Shown here in pieces: positions 54,865 through 63,951 of a stretch of 64,000 bases of DNA. The notes beneath the pieces are model-generated. The model saw nothing but the letters and a program-made list of their open reading frames with translations. It ran no database searches and was not told the origin of the DNA. This stretch comes from Methylomonas fluvii (lineage in GTDB: Bacteria > Pseudomonadota > Gammaproteobacteria > Methylococcales > Methylomonadaceae). The DNA lies in contig NZ_JACXST010000002.1 in the NCBI RefSeq assembly GCF_014850975.1, positions 1,550,001 through 1,614,000 on the forward strand, read 5' to 3'. The first letter of the stretch is position 1; each line of letters starts with the position of its first letter. A program made the position numbers and the translations under genes.

Positions 54865-55515
54865 AAAACTCCTCTTACCAGCATTTGAAAATCGGGGATT
54901 TACCCACTCTGTCAGGCAAATCAGCGGCTCGCCTTCACCTACCGACAAACCCCGACGATACCTGCAAAATGGCATTCATCCACCTTCCGTTAAAAACCAC
55001 TCAAAAATCCATACTGGCTAGACACCCCCGCACCTAGCTTGTTCACTCAAAATAAAAAACGCTTATTACAAGACAATGTGTACCCAAGGTTTGCCGGCAA
55101 CCCGAAAAACCCTACTAAGTTACTGTTTTAATAATCTTATTCTGAGAACTGCGGTAAACAAGCATAGATTATTCCAAAAAAAACAGTGCCTAGGCTTGTC
55201 TCAATTGACGACCGAAAAGTGTCTATTCAGACCTTAGTTGGACAACAAATTGGCAAAATATTGTGACTCCATCCAAGTTTATCGCTGGAATACCGCCCAC
55301 CTAACGCGACAAACACAGAATTTCGACTAGCTGTTAACACAACTACTTTTGCACCTGAATGATCTCGAAAGCCGGCCATGTCGCATCGTTGTGGTGCAAA
55401 TACCGAACCACTAACGGCAAGCATAATCAACCACAAGCTAATGCAAGACTTGCCTTGGCCTTTGCCCTGTATCTTTAGTACACTTCGGCCATCCATATAT
55501 TCAGGCACAGAGCAC
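54865..55515. other. Divergent intergenic region
   Basis: 651 bases between the Cache gene and Anbu, which run apart, so two promoters are expected. A 96-codon minus-strand frame (55517-55227) has no family match and overlaps the Anbu start; I regard it as spurious. No RNA gene or repeat is recognised. Confidence 0.4.
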
Positions 55516-56268
55516 ATGACTTACTGTATTGCTGTATCCCTAAAGGACGGATTGGTCTTAACTTCGGATTCCAGAACCAATGCCGGCATCGACAACGTCA
55601 GCATTTATGGAAAAATGCACCCATTTTGTACGGCATCCGATAGGAAGATCGTGCTGCTCAGCGCCGGCAATCTGGCCACCACCCAGGCCGTGATCGACCA
55701 GTTGAAGCGCGATATGAAGGAAGAGACCGAAGTTAATCTGGACACGGTCAACTATCTGTCGGAAGCTGCCGCCTATCTGGGACGAATCAGCGTCGAAAAG
55801 CAGCGCCGCCATGTGGATGCAGGCCAAAGCAGCTTCAATCCGTCCGCCACTTTTATTTTGGCGGGGCAAATCGGCCAGGAACCGCACGGCGCTTATTTGA
55901 TTTACCCGGAAGGCAATTGCATCACTACCTCGCGGCAGACCCCTTATCTGCAAATCGGCGAAAATAAATACGGCAAACCGGTGCTGGACCGGTTTTTAAA
56001 AATCGATACGTCACTGCACGAAGCCGGGCGCTGCTGCTTGATTTCGATGGACTCGACGATGCGCAGCAATGCTAGTGTCGGCGCGCCGGTGGAGCTGTTG
56101 ATTTATCACCGGGATACGCTGACGCTGGACGAGTACTATTGCTTCCAGGAAGACAACGAGTACTTAAGCAAAATCCGCAAGATGTGGCACGAAAAGCTGA
56201 AAGAAGCCTTTGCCACCTTGCCGCAGTTCAGTAAAGAGGATTCCCGTCCGCTACCGGGCTGCATATAA
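55516..56268 (+). CDS. Anbu, ancestral beta-subunit proteasome-like hydrolase
   Basis: A 250-residue Ntn-hydrolase of the Anbu family, forming lock-washer rings in solved members. It begins MTYCIAVSLKDGLVLTSDSR: removal of Met exposes Thr2 as the catalytic nucleophile, and SRTNAG is the family signature. The ATG at 55516 is therefore the right start, not the longer frame from 55378. VLLSAGNLATTQAVIDQL and LRSNASVGAP-like MRSNASVGAP are also typical. Elsewhere Anbu sits in an operon with alpha-E, circularly permuted ATP-grasp and transglutaminase genes; here those lie about 27 kb to the left. Confidence 0.95.
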   Translation: MTYCIAVSLKDGLVLTSDSRTNAGIDNVSIYGKMHPFCTASDRKIVLLSAGNLATTQAVIDQLKRDMKEETEVNLDTVNYLSEAAAYLGRISVEKQRRHVDAGQSSFNPSATFILAGQIGQEPHGAYLIYPEGNCITTSRQTPYLQIGENKYGKPVLDRFLKIDTSLHEAGRCCLISMDSTMRSNASVGAPVELLIYHRDTLTLDEYYCFQEDNEYLSKIRKMWHEKLKEAFATLPQFSKEDSRPLPGCI

Positions 56269-56572
56269 AGTCCGCACTTCATCCTACCTTAGGACTGGCA
56301 GCACACGAAACATAGTTAATTTATGTTGAGCATATCGAATTCCGTTCGCCCTGAGCCTGACGCAGGGTGGACGTGGTTCTGCTCAGCAACTACGCCTGTG
56401 TTGCTTTACCTATTGCATCCATGCACGGTTCACAAACGCCTCGACTGATTTTAGGTTTATCGTCGATAACTCGTCACGATAGCCAGTAACCGCTACAATT
56501 GCCGCCCCTAATCCAATTCCTGCCCGCCGACCCAGCCATGTTGCAGTTCGGCGATCAGAACCGCAGCTGGCA
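56269..56572. other. Intergenic region with dispersed repeat copy
   Basis: 304 bases. 56342-56367 (CCGTTCGCCCTGAGCCTGAC then GCAGGG) resembles the repeat at 38182. A 16-codon frame, 56538-56588 (MLQFGDQNRSWQWHKH), overlaps the acyltransferase start and might couple translation. Nothing else is seen. Confidence 0.4.
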
Positions 56573-57367
56573 ATGGCACAAACACTAATTCAAAAAATCG
56601 ATTACGGCTGGCGTTTACTGGCCACAGCGATCAGCTTTATCAGCTTCGGGATCGGCGGAGTGATGCTGTGGCTGTTGGTGTTTCCGCTCTTGGCCATATG
56701 GCCGGGCAGCCGCGCCGAAAAAGCCGGTCGCGGCCAATACACGGTACATCTGAGTTTTTATGTCTTTATAGGCTTGATGCACAGACTGGGCGTCATGAGC
56801 TATGAAGTGATCGGCCTGGAAAAACTCAATCGTCCCCGCCAGCTGATTGTCGCCAACCACCCGACGCTGGTGGATGTGGTGTTTTTAATCAGCCGAATCA
56901 AACAAGCTAACTGCATCGTCAAGGCCAGCCTGTGGCACAACCCGGCGATGCGCGGACCGATTTTAAACGCCGGCTATATCAGCAACGCCGATTCCGAAAC
57001 GATGGTCAACGATTGCGCGACTTGGCTGCAAAACGGCGGCACTATGATCATTTTTCCGGAGGGCACCCGCTCGGTGCCAGGCCAGCCTTATCGTTTTCAA
57101 CGCGGCGCGGCGGCCATAGCCTTACAAGCCGATAGTATAATCACGCCGGTAACGCTGACCTGTAAACCCAGCACCCTCACCAAAACTCAAGCCTGGTACC
57201 AAATCCCGCAGCGGCGTTTTCATTTGCAAATGATCGTCGGCGAGGATATTGAATTGCAGCCTTTCCGAGAACTGCAGCCGCGTTCGATAGCGGTGCGGCG
57301 TTTAACTCAGTATTTACAGGATTATTTTACTCAACAACGAGAACGCCATGAGCGAGATGGAAACTGA
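56573..57367 (+). CDS. 1-acyl-glycerol-3-phosphate acyltransferase-like enzyme
   Basis: A 264-residue PlsC-type acyltransferase. One or two N-terminal helices (LLATAISFISFGIGGVMLWL and following) anchor it. The catalytic motif is NHPTLVD (H-x4-D), and the substrate motif is FPEGTRSVPG. Its end overlaps an acyl carrier protein gene by 20 bases. This acyltransferase plus carrier pair is how aryl-polyene lipid clusters often begin, but the rest of such a cluster does not follow. It may use the carrier-bound acyl group to make a lipid. The ribosome site is weak. Confidence 0.85.
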   Translation: MAQTLIQKIDYGWRLLATAISFISFGIGGVMLWLLVFPLLAIWPGSRAEKAGRGQYTVHLSFYVFIGLMHRLGVMSYEVIGLEKLNRPRQLIVANHPTLVDVVFLISRIKQANCIVKASLWHNPAMRGPILNAGYISNADSETMVNDCATWLQNGGTMIIFPEGTRSVPGQPYRFQRGAAAIALQADSIITPVTLTCKPSTLTKTQAWYQIPQRRFHLQMIVGEDIELQPFRELQPRSIAVRRLTQYLQDYFTQQRERHERDGN

Positions 57368-57605
57368 AATAAAACACCTGATTATCGACACGCTGGCGCT
57401 GGAGGATGTCGATGCGGCGGACATCGACAGCCACGCAGCACTGTTCAACGACGGTCTGGGCCTGGACTCTATAGACGCACTGGAACTGGGATTGGCGATA
57501 CGTAAAAAGTATCAGGTAAAAATTGATGCCGAGCAGGACGATGTGGTGAAAATCTTCGGTTCCGTGGCAGCCTTGGCGCAATTTATCGAAGCGGCGCGGA
57601 GTTGA
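57348..57605 (+). CDS. Acyl carrier protein
   Basis: An 85-residue carrier protein. The phosphopantetheine serine is in GLGLDSIDALELG (Ser41). An acidic helix and LGLAIRKKYQVKI follow, as in aryl-polyene/O-antigen-like carriers rather than the housekeeping AcpP. The ATG at 57348 lies inside the acyltransferase gene; ATG at 57357 is an alternative. It is the end of a two-gene unit that converges with a GGDEF gene. Confidence 0.9.
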   Translation: MSEMETEIKHLIIDTLALEDVDAADIDSHAALFNDGLGLDSIDALELGLAIRKKYQVKIDAEQDDVVKIFGSVAALAQFIEAARS

Positions 57606-57630
57606 GAGGGTTTTGACGAGTCGATGCAAC

Positions 57631-59523
57631 CTAATGCTGCGGCGAAAAACTACAGACCTTATTCCGGCCGCTATGTTTAGCTTGATACAAACCCTTATCG
57701 GCCAAATTCAGCAAATCGCCGATGCTGCTGTTTTTATCCGTCAGGGTAGCCACACCAATGGATACGGTAAATTGCAATTCCAACCCCGATTCAACCGGAA
57801 TCACGCTGTCGGCCACCACGCTTCTGAGTCGCTCCGCCACCTCAAGGGCTTTGAGCAAGCCGGTTTCCGGTAGTAAGATCGCAAATTCCTCGCCGCCCAT
57901 GCGCCCGGGGATGTCGATTTCCCGCAAAACTTCCACCAAAATGCAGCCCAGTTTTTGCAAGGCCTGATCGCCGGCTGCATGGCCGTAGTTGTCGTTGACG
58001 GCTTTAAAATAATCGATATCCAGCATCAGTACCGACAAAGGATTGCCGTAACGATCACTGCGCGCCAACTCCGCTTCGCCCTGCTCCATGAAATAGCGGC
58101 GATTGGCAATCCCGGTCAGATAATCGATGCGCGCCTGGCGCTCCAGCTCCGCTTGCAGGGCTTTGCGCTCGCTGATGTCGCGCACGAACGCACAGTTATA
58201 TTCCAGGCCTTCGAAAACCAGATAATTCGCGGCCACTTCCACCGGAATTTCCCGACCGTCTTTACAGCGATGGATGGCTTCGATTTTCAAAGCGCCTTTT
58301 TGTTTGACTTCCTGCCAATGCGCCGGCCAATTTTCCACCGTTAAATCCTTATCTATATCCATTACCGAAAATGTTAGCAACTCCTCGCGGCTATAACCCA
58401 GTACTTGGCAGGCGGTGTTGTTTACAAATTGGAATCTGGCGTCGGCGGTTATCCAGTACAAACATTCAGTGGCTCTATCTACCGAAAACTGCGTCAGATG
58501 CAAGGCCTTTTCCGCCAGCTTGCGTTCGGTAACATCGTTGTAAATCGAGACAATTTCGCCGCCGGGCAATTTATACACATAATTTTCCCGCCAACCCTGA
58601 ATCCGCTCGTCACGGTAATACGACGGCGGAAAAGCCTCCGGCGTCCCGGTCTTGGCAACTCGCCGCAGCACATCCAACAGCCCGAATTCGAATATCCCCG
58701 GAAACATCTCGGTCAGTTTTTTACCTATCAATTCTTTGCGGGTGATTTTTTCGATCTGCTCGGCAGCCTTGTTAAAACCGATGATAATGAAATCCCGGCC
58801 GTCGTCGCTGGCCCGGTATACCGCCACGCCGCTACTCATGTGTTTGAATAATGCGGATAAGCGCGCTTCGCTGGCGGCCAGGGCGCGTTTTTCCAGCAAC
58901 AACTGCTGATTATTCTGAATCAGTTGCTCGGTTCGTTCGTCGACGCGCCGATTCAGTTCGTTATTCAGCTCCGCCAGTTCCGCCGCCGCCTGCTTTTGCC
59001 GCAACCGATCCGCACCGTGTTTGGCAAAGGCTTGCGCGAGTTGCGCGTACATTTCCGTGATGATTTCCAGCCGCTGCTTGGCAATGACCGGCACCTTGCT
59101 GATGCTTTGCAGATAACTAGCTTCCTCGAACCCATATTGCCTAGCCTGGCTGCGGAAGAATTCCATATCCGGAGGATCAATAAAACATTGACCGGTAAAA
59201 ATATTGGCGACGTGCTGGCCCTCGACGATAATCGGCATGGCCGAATCCACCAACCCGTTCAGACATTTGTAGATTGCAAACCGCTCACCCTTCAGCATGC
59301 TTTCGACCAATGCCGTATCGCTTTCTATGCAGTTAGTGCAGGTGTTGTGGTTAACCCGATGAAATTTTACGCAGGCATCTTGCCGGCCGGCATTGGTGAT
59401 AACGATGCCGTCGGTATCGATAATGGCATTAGGGATGCCGATCACCCGGTACAAATCATCCATCAGCGTTTGCAGACTGGCAAGATCGACAAGTTGGGCG
59501 TATTTGATGGTGTTTTCGGACAT
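57631..59523 (-). CDS. PocR-PAS-PAS-GGDEF diguanylate cyclase
   Basis: A 630-residue soluble cyclase. Residues 8-170 form a PocR ligand-sensing domain with Cys in FHRVNHNTCTNCIESD. A coiled coil (about 170-220) links to two PAS domains (about 222-330 and 340-455). The GGDEF domain has the intact active motif GGEEF (543-547) and an inhibitory-site-like region upstream (RSD at ELARSDRYG is not at the standard RxxD position, so product inhibition is unclear). It should make c-di-GMP in response to a small molecule. Confidence 0.92.
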   Translation of the reverse strand: MSENTIKYAQLVDLASLQTLMDDLYRVIGIPNAIIDTDGIVITNAGRQDACVKFHRVNHNTCTNCIESDTALVESMLKGERFAIYKCLNGLVDSAMPIIVEGQHVANIFTGQCFIDPPDMEFFRSQARQYGFEEASYLQSISKVPVIAKQRLEIITEMYAQLAQAFAKHGADRLRQKQAAAELAELNNELNRRVDERTEQLIQNNQQLLLEKRALAASEARLSALFKHMSSGVAVYRASDDGRDFIIIGFNKAAEQIEKITRKELIGKKLTEMFPGIFEFGLLDVLRRVAKTGTPEAFPPSYYRDERIQGWRENYVYKLPGGEIVSIYNDVTERKLAEKALHLTQFSVDRATECLYWITADARFQFVNNTACQVLGYSREELLTFSVMDIDKDLTVENWPAHWQEVKQKGALKIEAIHRCKDGREIPVEVAANYLVFEGLEYNCAFVRDISERKALQAELERQARIDYLTGIANRRYFMEQGEAELARSDRYGNPLSVLMLDIDYFKAVNDNYGHAAGDQALQKLGCILVEVLREIDIPGRMGGEEFAILLPETGLLKALEVAERLRSVVADSVIPVESGLELQFTVSIGVATLTDKNSSIGDLLNLADKGLYQAKHSGRNKVCSFSPQH

Positions 59524-60024
59524 CGGCTGGTGTGGAATCGAGCAGTGAAGTTAACAGTCTGTCGTGTGAGCTTGATAATAGCAGCATTCCCGTGAAGCGG
59601 AACTGAAAAACACTGGATTTTGGCTAGCGACAAAAGCCTGACAAGCTTTACAGGCATGGCATTGACGCGAATGACTGCTTAGCAAGCGTGCTATGGCGCC
59701 CGAGCTCGGACGTTCGCCAACTGGCAAAGTACAGTCATAATCTGTGCGCTTCACTTTGTTCAGCACACGCGATGGCCCTGCGCTATTGGAACAAGCTAAC
59801 GACACGCTAGCCACTGCGATCAAAAACGCCGGCTTATTTGCCTGTGCCTGGACGAAAAACCGGCTGTGGCCGATCTAAGTTTCGATTGCGATCAACACAA
59901 CGTCGATGATATTTACGTTGCGTTGAAAAATCGGGAACTGATTAGTTAGTGATGAATTCACCAAGCATTGGTCTTGGCGATATTTAAGAAGGGCGGCGAG
60001 GTTCGCCGCCCTTTTTCCAGCCGA
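59524..60024. other. Intergenic region with possible decayed gene
   Basis: 501 bases. On the plus strand two short frames read protein-like text: ALLEQANDTLATAIKNAGLF (ending at a stop at about 59878) and, shifted, CDQHNVDDIYVALKNRELIS (to about 59949). They look like pieces of one broken gene with a frameshift. Family unknown. The terminator at 59989 lies at the right edge. Confidence 0.3.
59989..60016. terminator. Bidirectional rho-independent terminator
   Basis: An 11-base perfect stem, AAGGGCGGCGA/TCGCCGCCCTT, with a 3-base loop and TTTTT on the plus side. It lies just past the stop of the minus-strand small exported protein; on the plus side it may have served the decayed gene. Confidence 0.8.
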
Positions 60025-60471
60025 TTAGTTCAACAAGTCCAGCGCTTTTGCCGCAGCTTTTTGTTTGGCTTTGCCTTTCACGGCTTTAACCGCTTCGCCG
60101 GTTGATTTGGGCGCCGCCTCAACCTTACCTTTCAACTCCGTTGCCTTTTCCTTGTTGGCCTTCAAGGTTTCGGCGCCTTGTTTAACTTCCGCGGGTACGG
60201 CTTGCTCCAGTTTTTGTTGGGCGGCGTCTTTAACGGCGTCTTGGGCTTGGTCTTTTAGAACGGCTGGCGCATTTTGTACACCTTGCTGAACTTGTTGCAC
60301 CTGGTTCACCGCCTGCCCAGCCTGTTCGACACCCTTAACCGCGCCAGGGACTACCGATGTCGCCGTTTCCTTTGCAGCTTGTTTGGCGACGCCTTCCAAT
60401 ACCGCCGCCTGAGAAAACGCCGCGCCGGAAACCAATACTAAAGAACTGAATAAAATCGCTTTATGTTGCAT
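60025..60471 (-). CDS. Small exported helical protein, unknown function
   Basis: A 148-residue protein with signal peptide (ILFSSLVLVSGAAFSQA). The mature part is almost all predicted helix, dominated by A, K, Q, V and E, with repeats such as VNQVQQVQQGVQNAP and LKDQAQDAVKDAAQQKLEQA, and a basic end (GKAKQKAAAKALDLLN). It could be a periplasmic helical or amphipathic protein. GAGGGTAA precedes the ATG. No family is recognised. Confidence 0.75.
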   Translation of the reverse strand: MQHKAILFSSLVLVSGAAFSQAAVLEGVAKQAAKETATSVVPGAVKGVEQAGQAVNQVQQVQQGVQNAPAVLKDQAQDAVKDAAQQKLEQAVPAEVKQGAETLKANKEKATELKGKVEAAPKSTGEAVKAVKGKAKQKAAAKALDLLN

Positions 60472-60543
60472 GTTGTTACCCTCGTACTTAGTTGTTATCG
60501 AGATTAGACAATACTACAAGGAAGCTTAACGGCGGATTAACCG

Positions 60544-61962
60544 CTAGCCGGCAATCCGTTTTAACGTCAAAGCCACCAACTCTTCCGCGCGCGCCATAGC
60601 GTCGGCCTCGGCGTAGCAACGCAATTCCGGCGCATTGCCGGAGGGACGCAGATGCACGATCTCGCCGTTAGCGAAAGTCAAGCGCAAACCGTCAGTCGTA
60701 TCGCTGTTAACCGGGGCCCCGAGCGAGTCACCCCATAGTCCGCGATAAGCGATCTCATCGGCTTGCAATCGTTCCAGCAAGGCGCGGCTATTAGCGACCG
60801 GAAAGTCCTGAATACGGTCGCTGGCGGTGTAGCGTTGCGGCAAGCCTTGCAACAGCCCCGATAGCTTCACACCTTGAGTGCTAGCCATCGCCAGTAACGC
60901 CAAGGCCGGCAGCAACGAATCACGAGTCGGCAACGGCGCCAAGGCCTTGCCGTTTACCGACAAACCGTTACCGGCCAGAAAGCCGCCATTGGCTTCAAAA
61001 CCAGCCACGCCGCCGCTTTGCACCTCTTCCATGCCGGCAATAACGTAAGGCGAGCCGATCCGAGTACGGATCACTTGCTTGAACCAGCCGGAGGCTTCGA
61101 TGGCGGTATTGCAGCTCACCGGCGTCACCACCGTATCGGCACCCAAAAATTTCGCGCACAGCAAACCCACAATATCGCCGCGTAGCCATTCACCGGTTTC
61201 GTCACCGATCAAGGGCCGGTCGCCGTCGCCGTCGGTGGAAATCAGCGCATCAAGTTTGTATTCGGCGGCCCAATTGCGGCCGCGCTGCCGATCCGCCTCG
61301 CCGACGGCTTCGGTGTCGATAGGTACGAAAGTATCGGTGCGTTCCAGGCCAATCACCTCGGCGCCCAGCTCCGCCAGTACGTCTTTCAATACATCGCGGG
61401 CGGCGCTGGAATGTTCGTAGACGCCAACCCGCCAGCCGTTTAGCAAATCATCAGCGAACAAACTGGTGTAGCGTTGCCGAAATTGCGTCAGTGCCGCCGG
61501 ATTAACAGCGGGCAGCTCAGCCGTCACTGCTTGCACATCCACCGTTGCACCGGTCATTGCCGCTTCGTCGGCCTTGCTGATTTCACCATCGGCCCGATAA
61601 AACTTGATGCCATTACGATCAAACGGAATATGACTACCGGTGACCATGATCGCCGGCAGCCCGTTCGCCAACGCATACAAGGCCAGCGCCGGCGTCGGCA
61701 ACACCCCGCAAAAATCCACGTCGCAGCCCGCCTGCAGAATGCCGGCCACGCAAGCTTGGGCGATTTCCGGGCTGGATGGCCTCAGATCCATGCCCAGCGC
61801 AATTTTTTGGCCGGGCCGTACCAGATTTAAAGCTTGGATAAACGCCAGTGTATAAGCCGCGCAGACTTCGCCAGTCATTTGACTAACCAGACCGCGCGCG
61901 CCGCTGGTGCCAAAGGCCACGCCGCTGTCGGCCATCATTTGTTGGATGTTGATTGTTGTCAT
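60544..61962 (-). CDS. Phosphomannomutase-type phosphohexomutase
   Basis: A 472-residue alpha-D-phosphohexomutase. The phosphoserine loop is VTGSHIPFDRNGIKFY, the Mg loop STDGDGDRPLIGDE, the sugar loop FEANGGF, and the phosphate loop LRPSGNAPELR. TGSHIP at the serine (instead of TASHNP) places it in a divergent phosphomannomutase branch. ATG at 61962 fits the family start; a longer frame runs into the RloB gene. It may supply mannose-1-phosphate for polysaccharides. Confidence 0.9.
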   Translation of the reverse strand: MTTINIQQMMADSGVAFGTSGARGLVSQMTGEVCAAYTLAFIQALNLVRPGQKIALGMDLRPSSPEIAQACVAGILQAGCDVDFCGVLPTPALALYALANGLPAIMVTGSHIPFDRNGIKFYRADGEISKADEAAMTGATVDVQAVTAELPAVNPAALTQFRQRYTSLFADDLLNGWRVGVYEHSSAARDVLKDVLAELGAEVIGLERTDTFVPIDTEAVGEADRQRGRNWAAEYKLDALISTDGDGDRPLIGDETGEWLRGDIVGLLCAKFLGADTVVTPVSCNTAIEASGWFKQVIRTRIGSPYVIAGMEEVQSGGVAGFEANGGFLAGNGLSVNGKALAPLPTRDSLLPALALLAMASTQGVKLSGLLQGLPQRYTASDRIQDFPVANSRALLERLQADEIAYRGLWGDSLGAPVNSDTTDGLRLTFANGEIVHLRPSGNAPELRCYAEADAMARAEELVALTLKRIAG

Positions 61963-61984
61963 GGGATATTGAGATAAGTTGAAT

Positions 61985-62590
61985 TTAACGAATTTTTTGC
62001 GGTTGAGATAATTCTTCAAAATACGCCAACAATTCATGCAGGCGAGTGCTCGGATTCATTTCGCCGCTATCGAGTGCTTCGGTTAAGACTTTTGGCGCGA
62101 AGTGTCTGGCTTCAGGAAACCGGCTTTCCAGGTTCCAGAAAATATTTCGATCACTGCGTTTGTCATAGTCCGCGAAGTCAGGATAAGCGCGCAAGTCCTT
62201 AATCAGCGAGTCAGGCGAATGCGGTTTGCGGCTATATCCGAAATGCAGCAGCAACCAAAACTCAAAACAGGGATAGGAAACAATCGCGTCGATCTTTGCC
62301 TGGCTTTTCGCTGCGTCCAACGCTTTTTCGAAGTTGGCGTGGTTGTCGCGGTCTATTACGCAGAACACCCGGTCGAACTTGCCTTTTCTGCCAATCGCTT
62401 CATTGACAATGCTCAAGGGGTCGGTTTTACCGCAATGGCAAATTTCGACTTGGACTTTTACCCGAAAATACCCACTGGCGTCTTCCAAATAACGCTTACC
62501 GGACTTGCTGTCTTCGCAAATCACCAAGACAGTCGGTTGCGGTTTGAAACGCGGCTTGCTCCGATTAAAAGACGCGGCGTTACGAGACAT
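61985..62590 (-). CDS. RloB-family protein
   Basis: A 201-residue TOPRIM-like RloB protein. Marks are TVLVICEDSKSGKRYLED (the glutamate strand), DRVFCVIDRDNH (the DxD strand), and YPCFEFWLLLHFGYS. It starts one base after the stop of the AAA ATPase gene, so the two form a unit. RloB with a partner ATPase occurs in restriction-linked loci and as AbiLii in AbiL-type abortive infection systems. Predicted nuclease activity is inferred from the TOPRIM fold. Confidence 0.9.
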   Translation of the reverse strand: MSRNAASFNRSKPRFKPQPTVLVICEDSKSGKRYLEDASGYFRVKVQVEICHCGKTDPLSIVNEAIGRKGKFDRVFCVIDRDNHANFEKALDAAKSQAKIDAIVSYPCFEFWLLLHFGYSRKPHSPDSLIKDLRAYPDFADYDKRSDRNIFWNLESRFPEARHFAPKVLTEALDSGEMNPSTRLHELLAYFEELSQPQKIR

Positions 62591-62591
62591 T

Positions 62592-63836
62592 TTAACTTCG
62601 GCGAATTATCGGCAGAGCACGGTAGCGGCCTTCGTAATAGCGTTTTTCCAGATCTTCACCTTCCCTGCCCTCAAAATCGTGAATGGAACGCAGCTGGGTT
62701 GCGCCGTTGGCATCGCGCTCGGTTAGCCAGAATTGGTCGCGGCGTAGTAGCTTCGTGTCCATTAAGTGAGTGTCATGGGTGGTGAATATAAGCTGGGCAG
62801 ACATATCAGACTTCAGATGCTTGTCTACTAAGGACTTAACGATCTCCGGATGAAGACTGCTGTCGAGTTCATCAACAACCAATGTAAAATTTTCTTTCGC
62901 ATGCCCGGACTGGCTATGAACGCGCCACGGCAACCAAAATCCAATCAAATTTTTAGTACCGTCCGACTCATCATTAAAATCAAACTCGCCTTCTCCAAGT
63001 GCAGTTTGATGAACCAAAACCATTTTGCTTTTTGGCTTAGATTCAATCAAAGCTCCCAACAAACCTAGATTGGCAGACTCCAATTTATCAAAACGTATTT
63101 TGGTAACTGGAACATCGACATCTTGAAGAAATGAGGATATCTGTTCAGCAAAAAAAGAGTGTTCTTCAGCGAGCTTTTGGCTGGCACTTGCCCATGATTC
63201 CATACTTCCAGTAACAACCATCAGCCCTTTTTGCAGCCACCGAAAAGGAAGCCTTAGTTGGGTTAACTCCTCGCTGCTGTTTGCTACTGCTTGCGTAATA
63301 AACAATACCTGCGGGCTAGTTGAATTTCTCCAAACCTCATGGAGTCCATCCCCGCCCTCTAAAGAGCTGCCAAATCTATAAGTTTCGCCAGACGTCCGAT
63401 ATAGCCGCTCGTACAACATAGTTTCTTTGCCTGCGGGAAACGAGATTAGTCGTTCCTCCACAATACGGTCCTGCGTCAAAGCTAACTCAAACTGATAACG
63501 TTGCTCAGCGTGCACAAAATGCAATTCTATGCGACTAGGCGAAAGCCTAAGCTGAGGATCGAAACGAAATGGAGTGACAGGGAGAGGTATTGGCTGTGCG
63601 CTGGGTTGTCGAGAGGCAACTTCTCGAACAACGTCCAACGCTCTTATCAAATTGCTCTTACCCGATGCATTCGGCCCATAAATCGCAGCCACTTTGAGTA
63701 AATCTGGCAGTTTTTCTCCCTTGACGGCAGGTTTGAACACATTTTCACGTTTCCGCAATCTGGGTGCCGCAACCATCGAAAAAGTCTGTTTCTCGCGGAA
63801 GGAGCGAAAGTTAGTAACGGAAAATTCGATTAACAT
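62592..63836 (-). CDS. AAA family ATPase (RloA/AbiLi-like)
   Basis: A 414-residue SMC/OLD-like ATPase. It starts MLIEFSVTNFRSFREKQTFS, the usual N-terminus of AAA_15/AAA_21 proteins. Walker A is YGPNASGKSNLIRAL; Walker B is LVVDELDSSLHPEIV; and a switch histidine follows in FTTHDTHLMD. The ATG at 63836 was chosen over a TTG at 63851. Paired directly with an RloB gene, it matches the two-gene composition of AbiL-like phage defence. Confidence 0.93.
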   Translation of the reverse strand: MLIEFSVTNFRSFREKQTFSMVAAPRLRKRENVFKPAVKGEKLPDLLKVAAIYGPNASGKSNLIRALDVVREVASRQPSAQPIPLPVTPFRFDPQLRLSPSRIELHFVHAEQRYQFELALTQDRIVEERLISFPAGKETMLYERLYRTSGETYRFGSSLEGGDGLHEVWRNSTSPQVLFITQAVANSSEELTQLRLPFRWLQKGLMVVTGSMESWASASQKLAEEHSFFAEQISSFLQDVDVPVTKIRFDKLESANLGLLGALIESKPKSKMVLVHQTALGEGEFDFNDESDGTKNLIGFWLPWRVHSQSGHAKENFTLVVDELDSSLHPEIVKSLVDKHLKSDMSAQLIFTTHDTHLMDTKLLRRDQFWLTERDANGATQLRSIHDFEGREGEDLEKRYYEGRYRALPIIRRS

Positions 63837-63951
63837 GCAGAAAACTCGCAATTAGATGGCACTATTCCTCAATACTATAGCCAATCATCAGACCATCTGC
63901 AGATAAACTGCATTTTAGCTCTAATATTCCAGATCTATTGATCGATTAAAA

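Noticed and set aside
55227-55517. 96-codon minus-strand frame upstream of Anbu
   Set aside because: It overlaps the certain Anbu start and has no family match.
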